This document shows, piece by piece, positions 1 to 5,846 of a DNA stretch of 5,846 bases. Made by a program: the position numbers and the translations under genes. Below the pieces are notes generated by a model. The model was not told where the DNA came from. It did no database searches and saw only the letters and a list, made by a program, of their open reading frames with translations. Origin of the DNA: an uncultured Treponema sp. (lineage in GTDB: Bacteria; Spirochaetota; Spirochaetia; Treponematales; Treponemataceae); assembly GCA_946403565.1 (NCBI GenBank), contig CAMJAJ010000099.1, forward strand, positions 1-5,846, in the 5' to 3' direction. Position 1 is the first letter of the stretch. The number at the start of each line of letters is the position of its first letter.

Positions 1-2324
1 TTCTCGCAGCGGCCCCCCTTGACGTTGAAGGAGAAGCGGCCGTTCTTGTAGCCCCTCGCCTTCGCGTCCGGCAATGAGGCGAACAGCTCCCGTATGCGGT
101 CGAACACCCCTATGTAGGTGACGGGGTTGCTGCGGGGGGTGCGGCCGATGGGGGTCTGGTCTATGTTTATGACCTTGTCGATGTGCTCGAGGCCGGAAAT
201 CTTCTTGAACTTGCCGACGGCGTAGTCCGTCTTCATCAGGGCGTTGCTTATGGCCGGATAGAGCACGTCGTTCAGGAGCGTGGACTTGCCGCTTCCCGAC
301 ACGCCGGTTATGCAGGTGAAGGTCCCGAGCGGGATGGATACGCCGATCCCCTTCAGGTTGTGCTCCGAGACCCCGCCGATCCGTATCTCCTTTCCGTTGC
401 CTGCGCGCCGCTCCGTCCTGAGCGGCATCGTGATCTTGCCCGCAAGGTAGCGTCCGGTCACGCTTTCCTCGCACCGCATGACCTGCTCGGGCGTTCCGGC
501 GGCCATGACCTGTCCGCCGTGGACTCCGGCTCCCGGTCCTATGTCGATCAGGTAGTCCGCCGTCCGCAGGGTCTGCTCGTCGTGCTCCACGACGATGACC
601 GTGTTGCCCAGGTCGCGCAGGTAGAGGAGCGAGTCGATGAGCCGCTGGTTGTCCCGCTGGTGCAGGCCGATGGACGGCTCGTCCAGCACGTACATCACGC
701 CGGTCAGCGCGCTTCCGATCTGGGTGGAAAGGCGGATGCGCTGGGCCTCGCCGCCGGAAAGGGTCGCCGCGGACCGCTCCAGCGTCAGGTACTCCAGGCC
801 CACGTTCTTGAGGAAGTTCAGCCGGTTCCGTATCTCCTTCATCACCTGGGCCGCGATCGCCTGCTCCGTCTCGGTCAGCTCGAGCCGGTCAAAGAAGCCG
901 ATCGTCTCCTGCACGGAAAGGCCGGTGAGGTCCCAGATGTTCATGCCGCCGACGGTGACGCAGAGGGCCTCGGGCCGGAGCCGCTTGCCCTTGCAGGACT
1001 GGCACTCCCGGTGGGACATGTAGCGTTCCAGGGAGCTTTTCATGCTGTCGCCCCAGGCCTCCACGTAGCGGCGGCGCAGGTCGGCGTATACCCCTATCCA
1101 GGGGCGGTTGTAGGTGCTGGTCCCCTCCCCGCTCTGCTTGTGGTAGATCCAGCGGATGTTCTTGTTCTCGTCCCCGTTCCACAGCAGTTCCTTCTGCTTC
1201 TTGCTGAGCTTGTTCAGGGGGGTGTCCAGGTCGAATCCCCCCGCCTCGGCGATGGCGGCGAACATGGAGCCGTTCCAGGAGCTTTCGGGATTGTAGGGGG
1301 CAAGGCCGCCCTCGTTGAAGGAGAGCGAGGGGTCCGGCATGATGAGGTCCTCGTCGAACTCCATCTTCTCGCCCAGGCCCGTGCAGTCGGGACAGGCCCC
1401 GTAGGGATTGTTGAAGGAGAAGAGTCGGGGCTGCAGCTCCGGGATTGAAATGCCGCAGTCCGGGCAGGCGTTCTTCTGGGAGAAGAAGACCTCCTGCTCT
1501 ATGTAGTCGGCGTCCGCGTCGAAGGGGGTCCCCCGGCTTTTGAGCGTGGCGGCCACCGACTCGTAGGCGGCATCCCCCTTGTTCACGCGCCTGAGGACGA
1601 TGACGATGCCGTTTGCGTTCTTGAGGGCGGTCTCGATGGAGTCCGCGAGGCGGGCCCGTATGTCCTCGCGCAGGGCAAGCCGGTCCACGACGATCTCTAT
1701 GGTGTGCTTCTTCTGCTTGTCCAGCTTTATGGAGTCGTCCAGGGAGACCATGAGGCCGTCTATCCTGGCCCGGCTGAAGCCGGACTTGAGCGCGTCGGAC
1801 AGCAGCTTGACGTGCTCCCCCTTCTTGCCCCTGATTATCGGGGCGAGGACGGTCAGCTTGGTGCCTGAGTCCCAGGAGAGGATCGTGTCGATTATCTGGT
1901 CGATTGACTGCTCCTTTATCTCCCTGCCACAGGACGGACAGTGCGCCCTGCCGATCCGGGCGAAGAGGAGGCGGTAGTAGTCGTAGATTTCCGTCACCGT
2001 GCCGACGGTTGAGCGGGGGTTCTTGTGGGTGGTCTTCTGCTCGATGGAGATGGCGGGGGACAGCCCCGTGATGAGGTCCACGTCGGGTTTGTCCATCCTG
2101 CCGAGGAACTGCCTGGCATAGGAGGACAGGCTCTCCATGTAGCGCCGCTGCCCTTCCGCGAACAGGGTGTCAAAGGCCAGCGAGGACTTGCCGCTGCCGG
2201 AAAGTCCGCTTATGACGACGAGCCTGTTGCGGGGCAGCTCGACGCTGATGTTCTTGAGGTTGTGCTCCCTTGCCCCCTGGATGACTATCTTTTCACCTTC
2301 GATATGATTCGACACGTTGCCCAT
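1..2324 (-). CDS. uvrA: UvrA, excinuclease ABC subunit A (3' end cut by window edge)
   Basis: DNA-damage recognition ATPase of nucleotide excision repair; as a dimer it loads UvrB onto lesions in the cytoplasm. I translated 774 residues from the ATG at 2324. Seen in order: the family opening [12 protein letters not shown] (15-26); Walker A GLSGSGKS (40-47); the UvrB-binding region with HCPSCG (128-133); the first zinc module, with cysteines at 287, 290, 311 and 314 around the LFSFNNP motif; [14 protein letters not shown] (441-454); ABC signature LSGGEAQRI (522-530); Walker B YVLDEPS (545-551); the EHD histidine (581); and the second Walker A GVSGSGKS (674-681). The window ends at GGRCE, the start of the second zinc module, so about 170 residues with the second signature and Walker B lie outside. 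No frameshift or missing catalytic residue is visible. A GGAAG Shine-Dalgarno lies 5 bases before the ATG. I saw no LexA-type operator upstream, so SOS control is not supported here. Identification is secure. Confidence 0.98.
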   Translation of the reverse strand, partial: MGNVSNHIEGEKIVIQGAREHNLKNISVELPRNRLVVISGLSGSGKSSLAFDTLFAEGQRRYMESLSSYARQFLGRMDKPDVDLITGLSPAISIEQKTTHKNPRSTVGTVTEIYDYYRLLFARIGRAHCPSCGREIKEQSIDQIIDTILSWDSGTKLTVLAPIIRGKKGEHVKLLSDALKSGFSRARIDGLMVSLDDSIKLDKQKKHTIEIVVDRLALREDIRARLADSIETALKNANGIVIVLRRVNKGDAAYESVAATLKSRGTPFDADADYIEQEVFFSQKNACPDCGISIPELQPRLFSFNNPYGACPDCTGLGEKMEFDEDLIMPDPSLSFNEGGLAPYNPESSWNGSMFAAIAEAGGFDLDTPLNKLSKKQKELLWNGDENKNIRWIYHKQSGEGTSTYNRPWIGVYADLRRRYVEAWGDSMKSSLERYMSHRECQSCKGKRLRPEALCVTVGGMNIWDLTGLSVQETIGFFDRLELTETEQAIAAQVMKEIRNRLNFLKNVGLEYLTLERSAATLSGGEAQRIRLSTQIGSALTGVMYVLDEPSIGLHQRDNQRLIDSLLYLRDLGNTVIVVEHDEQTLRTADYLIDIGPGAGVHGGQVMAAGTPEQVMRCEESVTGRYLAGKITMPLRTERRAGNGKEIRIGGVSEHNLKGIGVSIPLGTFTCITGVSGSGKSTLLNDVLYPAISNALMKTDYAVGKFKKISGLEHIDKVINIDQTPIGRTPRSNPVTYIGVFDRIRELFASLPDAKARGYKNGRFSFNVKGGRCE

Positions 2325-2334
2325 GATAGCTTCC

Positions 2335-2363
2335 AGTATATAGCAAAGGACCGCTTTTCACAA
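2335..2363 (-). promoter_or_regulatory. Sigma70-like promoter of uvrA
   Basis: Read on the minus strand, TTGTGA (2358-2363) and TATACT (2335-2340) are separated by exactly 17 bases, a near-consensus vegetative promoter just upstream of uvrA. It implies that uvrA can be transcribed apart from the envelope genes. The -10 box is very close to the start codon: the expected transcription start at about 2327-2329 would leave only 3-5 bases of leader and would lie at or beyond the GGAAG Shine-Dalgarno (2330-2334). So either this transcript is nearly leaderless, or translation starts slightly downstream (for example the in-frame GTG at 2313-2315), or the element is fortuitous and uvrA is read from farther upstream. 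Confidence 0.5.
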
Positions 2364-2424
2364 GGGAGCCGCCCCTTTCAGTGCTGCCCCATCTCCCCTC
2401 GGTGGAGGGCGGAAAGGCAGTCCC

Positions 2425-2460
2425 GAGGCCCGCCGGCAGTCGGCGCTTCAGGCAGGCCCC
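2425..2460 (-). other. GC-rich stem-loop after the barrel gene
   Basis: Just past the barrel stop codon the minus-strand RNA can pair 2451-2460 with 2425-2434, a 10-bp stem that includes two G-U wobbles, around a 16-base loop. No U-tract follows, so it is not a classical intrinsic terminator. It could protect the 3' end of the envelope-gene mRNA or act in factor-dependent termination before the uvrA promoter. The rest of the 2325-2465 spacer holds the uvrA promoter, its Shine-Dalgarno, and a small 5-bp stem (CCCTC/GAGGG, 2396-2409). Confidence 0.35.
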
Positions 2461-2465
2461 TGTCC

Positions 2466-4361
2466 CTAGAATTCGAACTTCACGCCCAGGTTGACGAAGT
2501 TGTTGTTCTTCCAGCTGTAGAACTCGCTGTACTCGTCCTTGGCGTACATCATGAGCCCGCTCAAGGTGAACGAGAGGTTCGGATTGGGCGCGTAGGTCAT
2601 CTTGGGCTGGAAGACGAGGTCCCCGCGCTCGATGCCCCACATGAGGGTCAGCTCGGGCTTGAAGTGGTCGTTCTTCCAGGAGTCCGAGATGTTGAGCACG
2701 AGCTTGTCGTTCGTGTAGCGCCCCTTGGGGTCGTAGTCCACGTCGAACTCGTAGAAGGGGCTCTCCTTTATCTTGGCGCTGTTCAGGATGTAGGTTCCCG
2801 TCTCCTGCAGGTTGATGTTGATGTTGCTGATCGGGATGTCGAAGTCGAATCCGAAGAGCCACTGGGCGGAGTTGTTGTGCACCCAGGGCTTGTCACCGCC
2901 CCAGTCCTCCGTCACGTTGAATCCCGCCTCTCCGCGCAGGTTGAAGCGGCCGATGATCGTGGCGAACTCAAGGCCGACGGTCTGCTTGCGGTCGTAGTCC
3001 AGGACGGGAAGGCCGACGGGCTGGGCCAGGATTGCCTTTGCGGCAGCTCCGGACTCGGTCGCCAGGGCCTTGTAGTTGCCTGCGGCCTGGGCGAGCTGGG
3101 CCGCCTCCGCGAGCTTGCCTGCGGCCTGGGCCTTCGCGGCCTCGGTCGCGGCCGTCTTTGCCGCCTCCGCATATTTTTCCGCCGCCGCCTTGTACTCCAT
3201 GGCCTTGGCGATGGGGACCAGGATGCCGTCCAGGTCGGCGGACGGCTGCTTGTAGCGGCCTATGTAGTAGCTCACGCCCCAGTCCAAAAGGCCTGCGGTG
3301 CCGGAGACCTTGAAGCCTCCCTGGGAGTACTTGAGGTTGTTGGTGTCCGGATACATATCCTCCTCGTCAAAGGAGGTGAGCGTCTCCAGGTCCAGGGTCT
3401 TGCTGAAGTTCCACATCAGGGCCGTCTGGGTCACGTAGGCGAGCTTGGCGTAGGACGCGGGGGTCCAGACGCCGTCCTTGGCAAAGCGGTCGGTCGGCAG
3501 GAAGGGGGTCCACAGGGCCTCCACCGTGAGCGGGGAATCCGTGTTGAACGCGTAGACCATGCGGAGCATGGGGGTGCTGATGCGGCGGTCTATGTAGTCC
3601 GGTATGATGAAGTCGGTGTAGTCGTCCGCGTTGAAGTTGTCCAGCACGTGGAGCTTGTCGCCCTTGCCCCAGACGACCTTCATCTTTCCCGCCTCGAGCG
3701 TCAGGCGGTTGTCCACGAAGTATCCGCGCAGGATGAGCTCGTCTATGATGTCCTCGTGGTAGGTCTTCAGGGTCTGCGCGTTCAGGTTCAGCAGGAGGCT
3801 TGCGTCCGCCTTGTTGCCGCTGTAGCCTATGCCGAGCCTGGCCGCAGGGGTGGAGACCAGGGTGTTGTCGGAGTAATCGACCCGCTTGTAGCCGTACGCG
3901 CGCTCAAGCCAGTCCTCGTCTATCTCGTTGCGTCCCTCGATGTCGGGGTAGGTGTCGCCCCAGCGGATCATCGTCTTGAGCGTCCTGTTCTGCTTGAAGC
4001 TCATGTTCTCCGAGTCCAGGTCGATGTACCACTGCTTGAAGAAGTCCGAGTCGTCCTTTGCAAAGTAATAGCGTCCGTCAAAGGTCAGCCGGCCGCTGAA
4101 GGTGATGGGGAGTCCGCCGAACAGACCTCCGGAAGAGGAGGAGCCGTCGAAGGAATCGAACCCGCCGCCCCCGAAGTCATCATCTCCAAACGAGCCGAAA
4201 TCGTCGCCGCCGAAGCTGTCGTCGCCGAAGGAATCGAACCCGCTGCCGGAAGAATCTGAATCCGAAGGGTCATCCCAGGAATCCCAGTCGTCCTGGGCAG
4301 CCGCACTGAATGCAAGTAAAGAAACTGCGACGGCGCAGGCCGCCAGCGTTTTGATTTTCAT
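2466..4361 (-). CDS. DUF1302-like outer-membrane beta-barrel protein with Asp-rich N-terminus and Ala-rich helical insertion
   Basis: A 631-residue outer-membrane protein, probably a channel or receptor for a hydrophobic or lipid cargo; no substrate can be read from the sequence. Residues 1-22 are a type I signal peptide (probable cleavage after A22). Residues 24-84 are a low-complexity Asp/Gly/Ser/Phe segment with no basic residue. From about 85 on, alternating aromatic beta-strands follow, ending in NLGVKFEF with a terminal phenylalanine, the usual signal for BAM insertion. The stretch around VVWGKGDKL (229-237), DNFNADD (241-247), FIIPDYIDRR (251-260) and EALWTPFLP (281-289), and later FATIIGRFNLRGEAGF (466-481), matches what I know of the DUF1302 family. 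Residues 385-447 are an alanine-rich helical insertion between strands. The ATG at 4361 has GGGG 5 bases upstream. It starts 69 bases after the LolA-like gene and is probably co-transcribed with it. Family assignment is from motif memory; cargo export is inference from the neighbours. Confidence 0.85.
   Translation of the reverse strand: MKIKTLAACAVAVSLLAFSAAAQDDWDSWDDPSDSDSSGSGFDSFGDDSFGGDDFGSFGDDDFGGGGFDSFDGSSSSGGLFGGLPITFSGRLTFDGRYYFAKDDSDFFKQWYIDLDSENMSFKQNRTLKTMIRWGDTYPDIEGRNEIDEDWLERAYGYKRVDYSDNTLVSTPAARLGIGYSGNKADASLLLNLNAQTLKTYHEDIIDELILRGYFVDNRLTLEAGKMKVVWGKGDKLHVLDNFNADDYTDFIIPDYIDRRISTPMLRMVYAFNTDSPLTVEALWTPFLPTDRFAKDGVWTPASYAKLAYVTQTALMWNFSKTLDLETLTSFDEEDMYPDTNNLKYSQGGFKVSGTAGLLDWGVSYYIGRYKQPSADLDGILVPIAKAMEYKAAAEKYAEAAKTAATEAAKAQAAGKLAEAAQLAQAAGNYKALATESGAAAKAILAQPVGLPVLDYDRKQTVGLEFATIIGRFNLRGEAGFNVTEDWGGDKPWVHNNSAQWLFGFDFDIPISNININLQETGTYILNSAKIKESPFYEFDVDYDPKGRYTNDKLVLNISDSWKNDHFKPELTLMWGIERGDLVFQPKMTYAPNPNLSFTLSGLMMYAKDEYSEFYSWKNNNFVNLGVKFEF
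3018..3224 (-). other. Coding segment for alanine-rich helical insertion in the barrel
   Basis: This part of the barrel gene encodes residues 380-448. Of residues 385-447, 28 of 63 are Ala, interspersed with Lys, Glu and Gln at helical spacing and with no Trp, Phe, Asp or His. Glycines at 415, 428 and 438 and the proline at 448 suggest breaks, so a helical hairpin or bundle is likely. It sits between the strands ending in GVSYYIGRY and starting at RKQTVGLEF, where DUF1302-like proteins have a variable loop. Whether it faces the periplasm or the outside cannot be told from the sequence. Confidence 0.75.
3076..3131 (-). repeat. 17-base direct repeat inside the helical insertion
   Basis: The 17-base word TTGCCTGCGGCCTGGGC (plus strand) occurs at 3076-3092 and again at 3115-3131. 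The offset is 39 bases, exactly 13 codons, so both copies encode AQAAG (residues 411-415 and 424-428). The exact DNA identity and in-frame spacing suggest that the helix was lengthened by a 13-codon duplication. Confidence 0.7.
4110..4292 (-). repeat. Asp/Gly/Ser/Phe low-complexity segment with 18-base direct repeat
   Basis: This encodes residues 24-84 of the barrel protein. Residues 24-73 contain 17 Asp, with Phe recurring every 3-5 residues from position 42 (42, 45, 50, 55, 58, 63, 68, 71) and no Lys, Arg or Glu. An 18-base word, CGAAGGAATCGAACCCGC on the plus strand, is repeated exactly at 4148-4165 and 4226-4243, 78 bases or 26 codons apart, and gives GFDSF at 41-45 and 67-71. The segment is probably disordered in the periplasm, or a calcium-binding or protein-binding tail; none of these roles is proven. 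Confidence 0.7.
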
Positions 4362-4399
4362 AGTATCCCCTTTATGCTCTCTTTGTCGGACGTAACGGA

Positions 4400-4424
4400 C
4401 GGAGGCGGCAGACCGCCGCCTCCG
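4400..4424 (-). other. Perfect intercistronic hairpin between LolA-like and barrel genes
   Basis: CGGAGGCGGC (4400-4409) is the exact reverse complement of GCCGCCTCCG (4415-4424), giving a 10-bp, almost all-GC stem with a 5-base loop. It begins 6 bases after the TAA stop of the LolA-like gene and ends 38 bases before the ATG of the barrel gene. No U-run follows, so full intrinsic termination is unlikely. An mRNA-processing or 3'-stabilising element that sets the ratio of the two proteins is the simplest reading. Confidence 0.65.
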
Positions 4425-4430
4425 GAAAGC

Positions 4431-5240
4431 TTATTTACCCGTGGTCAGGAAGTTCGACGTGAACACGCGCTCGGGAATCGGCTGGTCCACCTCAAGTTTC
4501 TTGATTATCAGGGCCGTGGAGTGCTTCTTCTGTACGTTGGTCAGGTAAGCTTCCTTGGTAATCGTATAGCCCTTGTAGTTGACGATGACCGGAACCTCGA
4601 GGGTCTTCTCGAGCTTGCCGTCCTTGTCGTACATCTCGGTATAGACCGGCACGTGGGTTGCCTGATCAACCCAGGTAATCCGATAGCTGTACTGGCTCTT
4701 CTTCTTGTCGAAGGGAACCTCCTTCACCTTGTCGCAGGTGTACTTGGTTCCACGCACGACCTTCTCCTCCACGCCCTGGTACTGGTGGTCGTCCTCGTCG
4801 ATCTCGCGGGTGGACATGTCGTCATAGGAGGCGTCGGAACCGACGAATGCCTTGCTGCCCTCGCTCGTGTTGACGCGGCGGGTGTTCTTGAGTGCGGGCA
4901 GATAGATCCACTTATCGTCATCCTTACCGTAGTTCTCCTTCTGGAGGAAGCGGGTGTCCTTGATGTTCGCCGGTGACTGGAAGAGCATGACCGCGTCGGT
5001 GACCTTGTGGCCGGAGCCGTCGTCGTAGTTGCGTCCGTACTCGATCACCTGGCGGACTTCCTCGTCGCCTGACTTCAGGTCCTTCAGCTTCATCTCAACC
5101 ATGGACTTGGAGAACTTGGGCTTCTCCACGTCGAGGGCAGCCTGCATGACGGCGGTTCCCTTCTCATCGGCGAAGGCGGATGCGGTGAAGGCCGCAAGGG
5201 CAAAGGCTGCAGCAACAAAGCTCTTTGAAATCTTCTTCAT
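4431..5240 (-). CDS. Periplasmic LolA-like protein (outer membrane lipoprotein-sorting family)
   Basis: A 269-residue exported protein of the LolA-like family, a half-barrel fold with a hydrophobic cavity that in relatives binds acyl chains. It probably shuttles a lipid or lipidated cargo across the periplasm between the adjacent RND pump and barrel. Residues 1-24 are a type I signal peptide ending ASAFA, followed by Asp25; there is no lipobox cysteine. Family landmarks: LFQSPANIKDTRFL (86-99), WIYLPALKNTRRV (111-123), FVGSDASYDDM (132-142), SYRITWVD (185-192), VPVYTEMYDKDGK (197-209), and the C-terminal IPERVFTSNFL (255-265). Family members more often read SDFSYEDM where this one has SDASYDDM. 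Mature length fits the family. I chose the ATG at 5240 rather than the in-frame ATG at 5270, because AAGGAG sits 8 bases before it and the signal peptide begins there. The family call is firm; the carrier role is inferred from family and context, and the cargo is unknown. Confidence 0.92.
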   Translation of the reverse strand: MKKISKSFVAAAFALAAFTASAFADEKGTAVMQAALDVEKPKFSKSMVEMKLKDLKSGDEEVRQVIEYGRNYDDGSGHKVTDAVMLFQSPANIKDTRFLQKENYGKDDDKWIYLPALKNTRRVNTSEGSKAFVGSDASYDDMSTREIDEDDHQYQGVEEKVVRGTKYTCDKVKEVPFDKKKSQYSYRITWVDQATHVPVYTEMYDKDGKLEKTLEVPVIVNYKGYTITKEAYLTNVQKKHSTALIIKKLEVDQPIPERVFTSNFLTTGK

Positions 5241-5248
5241 AGTAAAAT

Positions 5249-5254
5249 CTCCTT
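5249..5254 (-). promoter_or_regulatory. Shine-Dalgarno that fixes the LolA-like start
   Basis: On the minus strand AAGGAG lies 8 bases upstream of the ATG at 5238-5240. It falls inside the open frame that begins at the upstream ATG (5268-5270), so that longer start would add ten residues ahead of the natural signal peptide and is very likely wrong. Confidence 0.85.
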
Positions 5255-5358
5255 TTCTATGTGTTTTCATTTCTTTTTAGGGGGAACCGGCACACCGTGC
5301 TTCGCTTCTCCTTAAGTGTTCAAAAGATTAAACGGATTGACAGTCGTAAGGTTACAGA

Positions 5359-5381
5359 ATCCGTGTTATTTTTTCACGGAT
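5359..5381. promoter_or_regulatory. Inverted repeat upstream of the LolA-like gene
   Basis: ATCCGTG (5359-5365) and CACGGAT (5375-5381) form a perfect 7-bp inverted repeat around a 9-base T-rich centre (plus strand). It lies 119 bases before the LolA-like start and 64 bases after the transporter stop. It may be an operator for a dimeric regulator or a weak hairpin. The U-rich part is in the loop, not after the stem, so it is not a standard terminator. I found no convincing -35/-10 pair in the rest of 5241-5445; a TTTAAT (minus strand, 5327-5332) lacks a good -35 partner. Confidence 0.35.
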
Positions 5382-5445
5382 CCTGCAGGGACTGCCGAAT
5401 GTTCCCACCGGGACGTCCGGATTGGGTCACCCGGGGCTTCAGGAC

Positions 5446-5846
5446 CTACTCCTCCTCGTCCTCATCCGTAACGACCACCGCCTTGGGCTCCTCCTTGGGG
5501 CGCATGAACTTGGGGTCGGTCAGGTTCAGGATGCCCGGGATGATCGTCATGGCCAGGAAGCTGGACGCGACCATCTCGATGGCGACCAGGATTCCGATGT
5601 AGCGCAGGACGATGAACTTGGACAGGCAGAGGACAAGGAATCCCAGTCCGACCGCCAGGGCGTTGGTCACGATACCGTGTCCGCTCTTCTTGAAAGTCCG
5701 CTTGGTCACCTCTATGAGGTCGCGGGTCTTGCTCCGCTCCTCCCGGTAGGTCGTCAGGAAGTGGATCGTGTAGTCGATTCCAACACCGACGACCACCGAC
5801 GCGATGATGCTCGTTATGAAGTCCAGGTTAATCTTCGCGAAGCCCA
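5446..5846 (-). CDS. RND/MMPL-family transporter, C-terminal end (5' part outside window)
   Basis: Last 132 complete residues of an inner-membrane RND-superfamily exporter, in the MMPL/hydrophobe group that moves lipids or lipid-like molecules using the proton gradient. The visible part starts in LDFITSIIASVVVGVGIDYTIHFL, the hallmark of transmembrane segment 10, with the Asp-Tyr pair (D24, Y25 of the fragment) that in MMPL proteins such as MmpL3 relays protons. Two more membrane segments follow (about 57-78 and 80-104), joined to TM10 by a basic cytoplasmic loop. The protein ends in a short acidic tail (TDEDEEE). The frame is open to the right edge with no start needed; an internal GTG at 5796 is not the true start. 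Family members are typically 700-1100 residues, so most of the gene is missing. It precedes the LolA-like gene by 205 bases on the same strand, so co-transcription is plausible but unproven. Confidence 0.9.
   Translation of the reverse strand, partial: GFAKINLDFITSIIASVVVGVGIDYTIHFLTTYREERSKTRDLIEVTKRTFKKSGHGIVTNALAVGLGFLVLCLSKFIVLRYIGILVAIEMVASSFLAMTIIPGILNLTDPKFMRPKEEPKAVVVTDEDEEE

Noticed and set aside
183..1448. A 421-codon plus-strand open frame opposite uvrA
   Set aside because: Same codon-register effect. The opposite strand encodes unmistakable UvrA through the whole stretch.
2325..2400. SOS (LexA) operator for uvrA
   Set aside because: I looked for CTGT-N8-ACAG and the Gram-positive type GAAC-N4-GTTC and saw neither.
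2325..2465. Intrinsic terminator between the barrel gene and uvrA
   Set aside because: The stems found here are not followed by a U-tract, so I listed only a stem-loop.
3032..3313. Pro/Arg-rich plus-strand frame and Arg/Pro-rich minus-strand frame (2912-3172) over the alanine-rich insertion
   Set aside because: Both are out-of-frame readings of the GCC/GCG-rich helix codons and have no independent start signals.
2025..4259. A 744-codon plus-strand open frame, antisense to the barrel and the start of uvrA
   Set aside because: It is in exact codon register with both minus-strand genes, so its stops would correspond to TTA, CTA or TCA codons, which these GC-rich genes avoid. The translation has no recognisable family and runs across the intergenic gap. 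It is a shadow.
5241..5270. Longer start for the LolA-like protein at 5270
   Set aside because: The extra ten residues contain the Shine-Dalgarno for the ATG at 5240 and would precede a complete signal peptide.
5337..5369. TTGACA on the plus strand followed by TGTTAT as a plus-strand promoter
   Set aside because: The spacing is 21 bases, too long, and no plus-strand gene follows.

Overview
The window is a gene-dense bacterial chromosome segment with all four genes on the minus strand. The order of transcription is: the C-terminal end of an RND/MMPL-family transporter (cut by the right edge), a periplasmic LolA-like protein, a large DUF1302-like outer-membrane beta-barrel, and uvrA (cut by the left edge). 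The DNA is GC-rich. An outer-membrane barrel ending in phenylalanine, a LolA-like carrier and type I signal peptides show a diderm. The UvrA and LolA-like sequences look spirochaete-like (Treponema relatives) to me, but this is a recollection-level inference and the phylum is not proven by the sequence alone.

Layout by position: 1-2324 uvrA, 774 of roughly 940 residues visible, ending just inside the C-terminal zinc module; 2325-2465 a spacer with a strong sigma70-like promoter for uvrA and a GC-rich stem-loop; 2466-4361 the 631-residue barrel; 4362-4430 a short spacer with a perfect 10-bp hairpin; 4431-5240 the 269-residue LolA-like protein; 5241-5445 a 205-base spacer with an inverted repeat; 5446-5846 the last 132 residues of the transporter.

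The three envelope genes form a coherent set: a proton-driven inner-membrane RND pump, a soluble periplasmic protein with the LolA fold that could carry an acylated or lipid cargo, and an outer-membrane barrel that could receive or export it. Similar sets (MMPL plus LolA-like or DUF1329 plus DUF1302) recur in other diderms, and their cargo is generally unknown. The barrel has two unusual low-complexity modules: an Asp/Gly/Ser/Phe-rich segment after its signal peptide, and an alanine-rich helical insertion of about 65 residues in the middle of the barrel. Both carry exact internal DNA repeats that point to expansion by duplication. uvrA appears to be an independently promoted DNA-repair gene that happens to lie downstream.

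Several very long plus-strand open frames are codon-register shadows of the minus-strand genes and were not annotated.
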